Under the pieces are notes generated by a model, which was not told where the DNA came from, searched no databases, and saw only the letters and a list, made by a program, of their open reading frames with translations. Of a DNA stretch of 58,952 nucleotides, positions 52,222-58,952 are shown piece by piece. The translations under genes were made by a program, and so were the position numbers. Source of the stretch: Streptomyces sp. NRRL S-31 (GTDB lineage Bacteria; Actinomycetota; Actinomycetes; Streptomycetales; Streptomycetaceae); the NCBI RefSeq assembly GCF_000718775.1, contig NZ_JOCB01000045.1, positions 1 through 58,952 on the forward strand, in the 5' to 3' direction. Each line of letters begins with the position of its first letter. Within the stretch, counting starts at the first letter, position 1.

Positions 52222-53496
52222 TCACTTGGCGAAGTCGGGCACGAGCTTGGAGATGGCCAGCTCGGCGTTGTCCAGGCCCTCGTCCAGCGACTCCTTGCCA
52301 CCGGCGATCTTGGGCAGCTCGGTGTCGAGCGGACCCCACAGGGAGCTGTACTCGGGCAGCGCCGGGCGGGGCTGCGCGGCGGCGAGGACGCCCTGGTAAC
52401 CGGCGATGCCGGGGTCGGCCTTGACCTTGTCGGTGTAGGCGTCGGAGCGGGTGGGCAGGGTGGAGTTCTTCAGGGCGACGGTCTCCTGGGACTGCGCCGA
52501 GGTCATGAACTTCACGAACTTCAGGGCCGCTTCCTGGTGGGCCTTGTCGGAGCCGGCGTAGACCGAGAGGTTGTGGCCGCCGGTCGGGGCGCCCGCCTTG
52601 CCGGTGGAGCCGGCCGGGACGGTGGCGATGCCGAGGTTGGCCTTGTCCTTGAAGGCGCTGCCCTGGTAGAAGTTCGTGATCTCCCAGGGGCCCTGGAGGA
52701 TCGCGGCGACCTTGCCGTTGACGAACGCGTCCTGGATGTGGGCGTAGGCGTCGGCGGTGGCGTCGGCCTTGTGCAGGCCCTTGCCGGAGAAGAGGCCCAG
52801 CCACGTGCCGTAGCCCTTCCTGGCCGCGGCGGACTTCACGGTGATCTTCTTGCCGGCGGCATCGACGGTGTCGGTGCCCTCGCCGTACAGGAAGGGCTGG
52901 GCGTAGTAGCCCTGGGTGGAGCCCCAGTAGCCGTCGACGCCGGCCTTGTCCTCGATCCTGGCGGCGTCGGCCTTCAGCTCGTCCCAGGTCTTGGGGGCCT
53001 CGGTGATGCCGGCCTTCTTGAACAGCGCCTTGTTGTAGACCAGGGCGAGGGTGTCGGTGACCAGCGGGACGCCGTAGGTCTTGCCCTCGTACTGGGCCTG
53101 CTTGACCAGGCTGGGCTGGAACTTCGCCTGGTCGGCGAGGGCCTCGGTGCCGTCCAGCGGCAGGAAGTAGCCCTTCTTGGCGAACGCGGGGGTCCAGCCG
53201 ACCTCGGAGCGCAGGATGTCCGGGGCGCCCTTGGCGCCGGCCGCGGTGTCGAACTTGTTCTGCGCCTGGTCGAAGGGAACGTTGACGTACTTGACCTTGA
53301 CGTCCTTGTGGGCGGCCTCGAACCGCTGGACCAGGGCCTTGTACGCCGGCGCCTCATTGGTGGCGTTGGACGTGTCCCACCAGGTGATGGTGACCGGGCC
53401 GTCCGACGCCCCGCTGCCGCTGTCGCTCCCGCCGCACGCCGTCGCCGTGAGGGCGAGGGACGCCACCAGCGCGGAGGCCGCTATGCCACGCCGCAT
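52222..53496 (-). CDS. malE: Maltose/maltodextrin-binding lipoprotein MalE
   Basis: Extracellular solute-binding protein of 424 residues. The signal MRRGIAASALVASLALTATACGGS has its lipobox at TATAC, so Cys21 is lipidated. The CUT1 SBP_bac_1 fold shows PVTITWWDTSNATNEAPAYKALVQRFEAAHKDVKVKYVNVPFDQAQNKF at the start and AAILQGPWEITNFYQG and the helical ALKFVKFMTSAQSQE later. ATG 53496 has AAGGAG. It is the first gene of malE-malF-malG-(element)-aglA. CTTGCA/TGCAAG repeats upstream are MalR sites. Confidence 0.93.
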   Translation of the reverse strand: MRRGIAASALVASLALTATACGGSDSGSGASDGPVTITWWDTSNATNEAPAYKALVQRFEAAHKDVKVKYVNVPFDQAQNKFDTAAGAKGAPDILRSEVGWTPAFAKKGYFLPLDGTEALADQAKFQPSLVKQAQYEGKTYGVPLVTDTLALVYNKALFKKAGITEAPKTWDELKADAARIEDKAGVDGYWGSTQGYYAQPFLYGEGTDTVDAAGKKITVKSAAARKGYGTWLGLFSGKGLHKADATADAYAHIQDAFVNGKVAAILQGPWEITNFYQGSAFKDKANLGIATVPAGSTGKAGAPTGGHNLSVYAGSDKAHQEAALKFVKFMTSAQSQETVALKNSTLPTRSDAYTDKVKADPGIAGYQGVLAAAQPRPALPEYSSLWGPLDTELPKIAGGKESLDEGLDNAELAISKLVPDFAK

Positions 53497-53628
53497 GAGT
53501 TCTCCTTGAGGGTAAAGCCCGAGTTGGACAGGCGACGGTCCCGTCCGTCGTCCTGCGACTTGCCGACTGCGCCGTTGCCGCGGCCGGGCGACAGGGAACG
53601 TAACAGCGATGTAAGCGCCGCGAAACCC

Positions 53629-53649
53629 CTTGCAGAAAAAAAGTGCAAG
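53629..53649. promoter_or_regulatory. MalR operator, malE-proximal
   Basis: CTTGCA (53629-53634) and TGCAAG (53644-53649) flank nine bases, mostly A. CTTGCAG heptamers in the malE promoter are the known MalR targets in S. coelicolor. Confidence 0.75.
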
Positions 53650-53736
53650 AAGACACGATGGTTACCGGGCCGTGATCGCTCGGCGACCGCCGCGCAATCC
53701 AGTGGTGGAGCCGTGAAGCGGCAGGGACGACACCTG

Positions 53737-53760
53737 TGCAAGACTCTGCAAGCTCTTGCC
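53737..53760. promoter_or_regulatory. MalR operator, malR-proximal
   Basis: TGCAAG (53737-53742), TGCAAG (53747-53752) and CTTGCC (53755-53760): a direct repeat at 10-bp (one helical turn) spacing plus an inverted partial copy, 116 bases before the malR start. The remaining part of 53497-53875 holds the divergent promoters, including TACAGT (53862-53867) before malR. Confidence 0.7.
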
Positions 53761-53875
53761 AGCATGAATCCGAGGGAGCGCGATGACGCAGCAACCCACG
53801 GCAGGCCGCGCGCCCGCCCACGCCCGGCGACCGGCCGGTGTGCAAGGGAGGGTACGACCGGTACAGTCCAGTGGC

Positions 53876-54910
53876 GTGACCACACGGCTTGCCGACATCG
53901 CCGCTCAGGCGGGAGTGAGTGAAGCGACGGTCAGCCGGGTCCTGAACGGGAAGCCGGGCGTCGCCGCCACCACCCGCCAGTCCGTGCTCGCCGCACTGGA
54001 CGTCCTGGGCTACGAGCGCCCGGTACGGCTGCGGCAGCGCAGCGAGGGACTGGTGGGGCTGATCACGCCCGAGCTGGAGAACCCGATATTCCCGGCCCTG
54101 GCCCAGGTCATCGGCCAGGCGCTGACCCGCCAGGGCTACACCCCGGTGCTCGCCACCCAGACCCCGGGCGGGTCGACCGAGGACGAGCTGACCGAGATGC
54201 TGGTGGACCGCGGGGTCGCCGGGATCATCTACGTCTCCGGACTGCACGCGGACACCACCGCCGACATGCAGCGCTACGAGCGGCTGCGGGCGCAGGGCGT
54301 GCCGTTCGTACTGGTCGACGGGTTCTCGCCGCGGGTGCAGGCGCCGTTCATCTCCCCCGACGACCGGGCGGCGATGGCGCTCGCGGTGACCCACCTGGCG
54401 TCGCTGGGCCACACCCGGATCGGGCTGGCCCTCGGGCCCAAGCGGTTCGTGCCCGTGCAGCGCAAGATCGAGGGCTTCGTCCGGGCGGTGCAGGACCAGC
54501 TGGGGCTGCCCGCGCAGACCATCGAGAACGAGCTGGTCCAGCACTCGCTGTACACGCTGGAGGGCGGTCAGGCGGCGGCGACGGCGCTGATCGACCGGGA
54601 CTGCACGGCGGTGGTCTGCGCCAGCGACATGATGGCGCTGGGCGCGATACGGGCGGCCCGGCAGCGGGGCCTGGAGGTGCCCCGGGACGTGTCCGTGGTC
54701 GGCTTCGACGACTCCCCGCTGATCGCCTTCACCGACCCGCCGCTGACGACGATCCGCAAGCCGGTCCCGGCGATGGGACAGGCGGCGGTGCGCACGCTGC
54801 TGGAGGAGATCGGCGGGACGCCCGCGCCGCACAGCGAGTTCGTGTTCATGCCGGAACTGGTGGTGCGCGGCTCCACCGCCTCGGCGCCGAACGCCCTCCG
54901 CGCATCGTAG
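53876..54910 (+). CDS. malR: LacI-family maltose repressor MalR
   Basis: Represses the mal operon and responds to maltose or maltodextrin. The product is 344 residues, the same length as MalR of S. coelicolor. The LacI HTH TTRLADIAAQAGVSEATVSRVLNGKPGVAATTRQSVLAALDVLGYERP starts at residue 2, and the periplasmic-binding-like domain covers the rest (VGLITPELENPIFPALAQVIGQALTRQGY, AVVCASDMMALGAIRAARQRGLEVP, VVGFDDSPLIAFTDPPLTTIRKP). GTG 53876 is preferred: the HTH begins there, and TACAGT (53862-53867) ends eight bases upstream, suggesting leaderless mRNA. The frame is open upstream to 53783. Divergent from malE. Confidence 0.93.
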   Translation: MTTRLADIAAQAGVSEATVSRVLNGKPGVAATTRQSVLAALDVLGYERPVRLRQRSEGLVGLITPELENPIFPALAQVIGQALTRQGYTPVLATQTPGGSTEDELTEMLVDRGVAGIIYVSGLHADTTADMQRYERLRAQGVPFVLVDGFSPRVQAPFISPDDRAAMALAVTHLASLGHTRIGLALGPKRFVPVQRKIEGFVRAVQDQLGLPAQTIENELVQHSLYTLEGGQAAATALIDRDCTAVVCASDMMALGAIRAARQRGLEVPRDVSVVGFDDSPLIAFTDPPLTTIRKPVPAMGQAAVRTLLEEIGGTPAPHSEFVFMPELVVRGSTASAPNALRAS

Positions 54911-55000
54911 GAGGTGGCGCCGCCTCTCGCAGAAGGTGCGCCGCGGACCCAACCTTGGGATGATCGGCCGAGGAAGCCTTATCTGGCAGACTCTGTGGCT

Positions 55001-55873
55001 ATGAGTGACTCGACCGTGACAGAGCCGGAAGGTCGCGAGGAGGTGGCCGTTCCGCGGACCGTCACGGGCGAGGACACCGAGGGTGCGCCGGGCCGGCTGC
55101 GCCGCCCGCGGCACCCCCGGCTGTGGTTCGAGATCCTTCTGGTCGCGGCGAGTTACTGGACGTACTCACTGGTGCGCAACGCCGTGCCGGAGCAGCGGGC
55201 CGCGGCGCTGCGCAACGCGGACTGGATCCGGCGCGTCGAGCACACGCTGGGCGTCGGTGTCGAAGAGTCGATCAACCATGCCGTGAACTCGGTGACTTGG
55301 CTCATCATCGGGATGAACTACTACTACGCCACCCTGCACTTCGTCATCACGCTGGGTGTGCTGGTGTGGCTGTACCGGTGGCATCCCGGCCGGTACGCGG
55401 CGACCCGGCTGGTGCTGTTCGCGACCACCGCCGTGGCCCTGCTCGGGTACTACCTGTTCCCGCTGGCGCCGCCCCGGCTGACGGGCGGCGGGCACTTCGT
55501 GGACACCGTGTCCGTGCACCACACCTGGGGCTCGATGGCCTCCGGCGACCTCAAGCACATGTCGAACCAGTACGCGGCGATGCCCTCGATGCACATCGGC
55601 TGGTCGCTGTGGTGCGGGCTGACGGTCTTCGCGCTGGCGTCGGTGCCGTGGGCGCGGGTCCTGGGACTGCTGTACCCGGCGGCCACCCTCCTGGTCATCG
55701 TCGCCACGGCCAACCACTTCTGGCTGGACGCGGTGGGCGGCGCGCTCTGCCTCGGCTTCGGCTTCGCGGCGGCCCGGGCGTGGTACGGCAGCCTGCCGTA
55801 CGCGCTGCCCAGGCTGGTCGCGGTGCCCGCGGCCCGGGCGCTGCGGTCCGCTCAGTCCGCTCAGTCCGCGTAG
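55001..55873 (+). CDS. PAP2-superfamily membrane phosphatase/phosphotransferase-like protein
   Basis: A 290-residue integral membrane protein with about six transmembrane segments after an acidic N-terminus. The PAP2 active-site blocks are MPSMHIGWSLWCG (corresponding to P-S-G-H, here PSMH) and ATANHFWLDAVGG (the N-H-x3-D motif). MNYYYATLHF and the overall form resemble inositol-phosphotransferase/Aur1-like PAP2 proteins, so a phospholipid head-group role is possible. ATG 55001 lies eight bases after CAGACT (54987-54992), with no ribosome site. Its 3' end overlaps glnE tail to tail by 13 bases, within a TCCGCTCAG tandem repeat that encodes its SAQSAQSA end. Confidence 0.85.
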   Translation: MSDSTVTEPEGREEVAVPRTVTGEDTEGAPGRLRRPRHPRLWFEILLVAASYWTYSLVRNAVPEQRAAALRNADWIRRVEHTLGVGVEESINHAVNSVTWLIIGMNYYYATLHFVITLGVLVWLYRWHPGRYAATRLVLFATTAVALLGYYLFPLAPPRLTGGGHFVDTVSVHHTWGSMASGDLKHMSNQYAAMPSMHIGWSLWCGLTVFALASVPWARVLGLLYPAATLLVIVATANHFWLDAVGGALCLGFGFAAARAWYGSLPYALPRLVAVPAARALRSAQSAQSA

Positions 55874-58800
55874 AACAGCTCCTCCACCACCCCGCGCGCC
55901 CGCCGCGTGGTACGGCGGTAGGCGTCCAGCATGTCCCCGGCGTGCCCGGCGCCGTACCCCAGGTAGCGGCCGACGGCGGCCAGCTCGCGCGGCTCGGTGG
56001 GGAAGGTGTCCCCGGCCCGGCCGCGGACCAGCATGACCGCGTTGCGCACCCGGGTGGCCAGCACCCACGCCTCGTCCAGGGTCTCCCAGTCCTCGGCGGA
56101 CAGCAGCCCGGCCGCACGGGCCGCGAGCAGCGCCCGGCGGGTGCGGGTGGTGCGCAGGTCCGGCACCCGGTGGGCGTGGCGCAGCTGGATCAGCTGCACG
56201 GTCCACTCCACGTCGGACAGGCCGCCGGGGCCCAGCTTGGTGTGCAGCTTGGGGTCGGCGCCGCGCGGCAGCCGCTCGGACTCCATGCGCGCCTTCAGCC
56301 GGCGGATCTCCCGGACCGCGTCCTCGCCCAGCCCCCGGGCCGGGTAGCGGAGCGGGTCGACGAGGTCGGTGAAGCGCCGGCCCAGGTCCGCGTCGCCGGC
56401 CACCGGCTCGGCCCGCAGCAGCGCCTGCGACTCCCAGACCAGGGACCAGCGGCGGTAATACGCCTCGTACGACTTCAGGGTGCGCGCCAGCGGTCCCGAC
56501 TTGCCCTCCGGGCGCAGGTCGGCGTCGATGAGCAGCGGCGGGTCCGCGCTGGGCAGCTGGAGCAGGCGGCGCATCTCGGCGACGACCTTGTTGGCGGCGG
56601 CGGCCGCCTCCTGCTCGTCCACGCCGTCCTGGGGCTCGTGCACGAACAGGACGTCGGCGTCGGAGCCGTAGCCCAGCTCGTGTCCGCCGAACCGGCCCAT
56701 CCCGATGATCGCGAACCGGGTGGGCAGGGTGTCGCCCCAGCCGTCCCGGACCACCGCGCGCAGGGTGCCCGCCAGGGTCGCCTTGGTGAGGTCGGAGACG
56801 GCCGCGCCGACCCGGTCCACCAGGGCGCCCTGGTCGGCCTCGGCGGGGCTGGTCTCGGTGCCGTAGGAGCCGACGATGTCGGCGGCGGCGGTGCGGAACA
56901 GCTCCCGGCGGCGCACGCCGCGGGCCGCGGTGACCCCCTGAGCGGCGTTCTCCGCGCGGCGCACCGCCGCCATGATCTCCTGCTCCAGCTGGGCGCGGTC
57001 GCGCGGGGCGAGGCCGCCGCCGGCCGACGCCGGGCCCGCGCCGGTGCCGTCGCCGAGCAGGGCCACCGCCTCCGGGGCGCGCAGCAGGAGGTCCGGGGCG
57101 AGGCGGCCCGCCGACAGCACCCGGGCCAGGTTCTCGGCCGCCGCGCCCTCGTCGCGGAGCAGGCGCAGGTACCAGGGCGTCTTGCCGAGCGCGTCGGAGA
57201 CCTTGCGGAAGTTCAGCAGGCCCGCGTCCGGGTCGGCGGAGTCGGCGAACCAGCCGAGCAGGACCGGCAGCAGGGTGCGCTGGATGGCCGCCTTGCGGGT
57301 CACGCCCGAGGCCAGGGCCTCCAGGTGGCGCAGGGCGGCGGCGGGGTCGGCGTAGCCCAGCGCGACCATGCGTTCGCGGGCCGCTTCCAGGCTGAGGCGG
57401 GCCTCGCCGGGGGCGAGTTGGGCGACCGCGTCGAGCAGCGGGCGGTAGAACAGCTTCTCGTGCAGGCGGCGCACGACCGTGGTGTGCCGCTTCCACTCGC
57501 GGGTCAGTGCGGCGACCGGGTCGGTGCGCAGGCCCAGGGAGCGGCCGAGGCGGCGCAGGTCCGGCTCGGACTCGGGGACCAGGTGGGTGCGGCGCAGGCG
57601 GTACAGCTGGATGCGGTGCTCCATGGAGCGCAGGAAGCGGTACGCCTCGTCCAGGCGGGCGGCGTCCTCGCGGCCGACGTAGCCGCCGGCGGCGAGGGCC
57701 TGGAGGGCATCCAGGGTGGTGCCGCTGCGCAGCGTGGCGTCGGTGCGGCCGTGCACCAACTGGAGGAGCTGTACGGCGAATTCGACGTCGCGCAGGCCGC
57801 CCGGGCCGAGCTTCAGCTCCCTGTCGATCTCGGCGGCGGGGATGTTCGCGACCACCCGGCGGCGCATCTTCTGCACGTCGGCCACGAAGTTCTCGCGCTC
57901 CGCGGCCTGCCAGACGAGGGGGTCGAGGGCATCGACGTAGGCCCGGCCCAGCTCGGTGTCGCCGGCCACCGGGCGGGCCTTGAGCAGGGCCTGGAACTCC
58001 CAGGTCTTGGCCCACCGTTGGTAGTAGGCGAGGTGGCTGCTGAGGGTGCGGACGAGGGGGCCGTTGCGGCCCTCGGGGCGGAGGTTGGCGTCCACCGGCC
58101 AGATGGAGCCCTCCACGGTCGTCTCGGAGCAGATCCGCATCAGGCGGGAGGCGAGTTTGGTCGCGGCCTTCAGCGCCTGGGGTTCGGGGGTGCCCTCGGC
58201 CGGTTCCGCCACGAAGATCACGTCCACGTCGGAGACGTAGTTCAGCTCATGGCCGCCGCACTTGCCCATCGCGATCACCGCGAGGCGGCAGGCGGCGGCG
58301 TCCTCGGGGGCGGAGTCCGCCGCCAGGGCGAGGGCCGCGCGGAGGGTGGCGGTGGCCAGGTCGGCGAGTTCCGCGGCGGTCTCGGCGACGTCCGTGGTGC
58401 CGCAGACGTCGCGGGCGGCGATGGAGAGCAGGCAGCGGCGGTAGGCGACGCGGAGGGAGACCGGGTCGGTGGCCCCGGCCAGCCCGCGTTCGAACTCCGT
58501 GACGCCGGGGTGGAGGTCGTGCGGCTCGTACGTGACCAGGGCCTGCCAGTCGGCGGGGTGCCGGGACAGGTGGTCGGCGAGGGCGGCGGAGGCGCCGAGG
58601 ATGCCGAGGAGGCGGTCGCGCAGGGGCTTGGCCGCGATGAGGGTGTCCAGCAGTTCGCGGTGGGCGGTGGCGCTGGGCTGGGCCTCCAGGAGGCGGGCCA
58701 GGCCGTGCAGGGCCAGGTCGGGGTCGGCGGTGGCGCCCAGGGCTTCCAGCAGGACGGGGTCGTTGCGGACGGGGTCCAGGTCGGGGCCGTCCAGGAGGCG

Positions 58801-58875
58801 CTCGGCGGCGGAGGGGTCCGTGAAGCCGTGCCGCAGCAGACGGGTGAAGGTACTGCTCCTGCGCCCCGGCGTCAT
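55861..58875 (-). CDS. glnE: Bifunctional glutamine-synthetase adenylyltransferase/deadenylase
   Basis: Adenylylates and deadenylylates Tyr397 of GlnA. The product is 1004 residues, with two nucleotidyltransferase domains in tandem. The N-terminal one (deadenylylation) has GGHELNYVSDVDVIFVAEP; the C-terminal one (adenylylation) has GGHELGYGSDADVLFVHEP, each with the G/S-D-x-D metal motif and a following DANLRPEGRNGPL or DADLRPEGKSGPL segment. GlnD_UR_UTase-like helical regions follow each. ATG 58875. Its target glnA is 30 kb away in the same window. The 3' end overlaps the PAP2 gene; a shared terminator is not evident. Confidence 0.97.
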   Translation of the reverse strand: MTPGRRSSTFTRLLRHGFTDPSAAERLLDGPDLDPVRNDPVLLEALGATADPDLALHGLARLLEAQPSATAHRELLDTLIAAKPLRDRLLGILGASAALADHLSRHPADWQALVTYEPHDLHPGVTEFERGLAGATDPVSLRVAYRRCLLSIAARDVCGTTDVAETAAELADLATATLRAALALAADSAPEDAAACRLAVIAMGKCGGHELNYVSDVDVIFVAEPAEGTPEPQALKAATKLASRLMRICSETTVEGSIWPVDANLRPEGRNGPLVRTLSSHLAYYQRWAKTWEFQALLKARPVAGDTELGRAYVDALDPLVWQAAERENFVADVQKMRRRVVANIPAAEIDRELKLGPGGLRDVEFAVQLLQLVHGRTDATLRSGTTLDALQALAAGGYVGREDAARLDEAYRFLRSMEHRIQLYRLRRTHLVPESEPDLRRLGRSLGLRTDPVAALTREWKRHTTVVRRLHEKLFYRPLLDAVAQLAPGEARLSLEAARERMVALGYADPAAALRHLEALASGVTRKAAIQRTLLPVLLGWFADSADPDAGLLNFRKVSDALGKTPWYLRLLRDEGAAAENLARVLSAGRLAPDLLLRAPEAVALLGDGTGAGPASAGGGLAPRDRAQLEQEIMAAVRRAENAAQGVTAARGVRRRELFRTAAADIVGSYGTETSPAEADQGALVDRVGAAVSDLTKATLAGTLRAVVRDGWGDTLPTRFAIIGMGRFGGHELGYGSDADVLFVHEPQDGVDEQEAAAAANKVVAEMRRLLQLPSADPPLLIDADLRPEGKSGPLARTLKSYEAYYRRWSLVWESQALLRAEPVAGDADLGRRFTDLVDPLRYPARGLGEDAVREIRRLKARMESERLPRGADPKLHTKLGPGGLSDVEWTVQLIQLRHAHRVPDLRTTRTRRALLAARAAGLLSAEDWETLDEAWVLATRVRNAVMLVRGRAGDTFPTEPRELAAVGRYLGYGAGHAGDMLDAYRRTTRRARGVVEELFYAD

Positions 58876-58924
58876 GTCCGTGGTCTCCCCTCGGATCTTC
58901 GGTCGTCCTGGCCAGAGCGTAACC

Positions 58925-58952
58925 GGAGGGGGTGCGGGAGGGGGTGCGGGAG
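58925..58952. repeat. 12-bp tandem repeat at window end
   Basis: GGAGGGGGTGCG occurs twice in tandem (58925-58936, 58937-58948) and begins a third time before the window ends. It lies upstream of glnE. Confidence 0.6.

Noticed and set aside
55166..58015. A 949-codon minus-strand frame overlapping glnE
   Set aside because: It is an alternative frame of glnE, low-complexity Arg/Pro/Gly, without motifs.

Overview
The window is high-GC actinobacterial DNA and almost certainly the core chromosome of a Streptomyces. The evidence is strongly G/C-biased third codon positions, many GTG and a TTG start, a type II polyketide cluster of the spore-pigment (whiE) kind, paired GlnI/GlnII glutamine synthetases with GlnR-type sites, and a malR/malEFG/aglA maltose locus. 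From memory, the gene order matches the S. coelicolor sucB-aceE-lipB-lipA-glnA-glnII-mal-glnE stretch (about SCO2181 to SCO2234) and, more loosely, the mycobacterial dlaT-lipB-lipA-Rv2219-glnA1-glnE block.

Layout. 1-16.9 kb: an acyltransferase E2 (5' end outside the window), a GntR regulator, aceE, a WYL regulator, a DUF4240 protein, a secreted peptidoglycan amidase divergent from a MarP-like membrane protease, small enzymes, an NsdA-like regulator, then lipB, lipA, a small protein and a DUF4191 membrane protein. 17.0-26.4 kb: a block that separates the DUF4191 gene from its usual RDD-family neighbour. It holds a secreted beta-helix protein plus O-methyltransferase pair and a complete eight-gene whiE-type cluster: seven genes on the minus strand and a divergent FAD hydroxylase. 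26.5-35 kb: RDD protein, glnA, isochorismatase-like hydrolase, HtpX-PspAB pair, small proteins and glnII. Both gln genes have four-part GlnR boxes. 35-42 kb: a leaderless cysteine-containing small ORF with a terminator-like hairpin, a winged-helix regulator, an epimerase, a response-regulator remnant, a DUF1996 exoprotein, a lipoprotein, and a protein with an ECF-sigma-like N-terminus. 42-48 kb: a putative di-iron protein, its ferredoxin-type reductase and a TetR regulator sharing an operator motif; a palindromic mobile element; a DUF4267-like membrane protein with an animal-type haem peroxidase. 48-58.9 kb: the maltose locus (malR; malE, malF, malG, aglA) with a second palindromic element inside the operon, a PAP2 membrane protein, and glnE overlapping it tail to tail.

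How the genes work together. AceE, the E2 and LipA/LipB form a pyruvate dehydrogenase and lipoylation module; a palindrome over the aceE promoter suggests local control. GlnA, GlnII and GlnE form the nitrogen-assimilation module. The whiE block supplies a spore pigment that may be O-methylated by the adjacent methyltransferase. MalEFG, AglA and MalR handle maltose uptake and hydrolysis. Many genes carry a -10-like hexamer ending 6-9 bases before the start codon, as expected for leaderless transcripts. No rRNA, tRNA, CRISPR array, prophage or complete transposase gene was seen.
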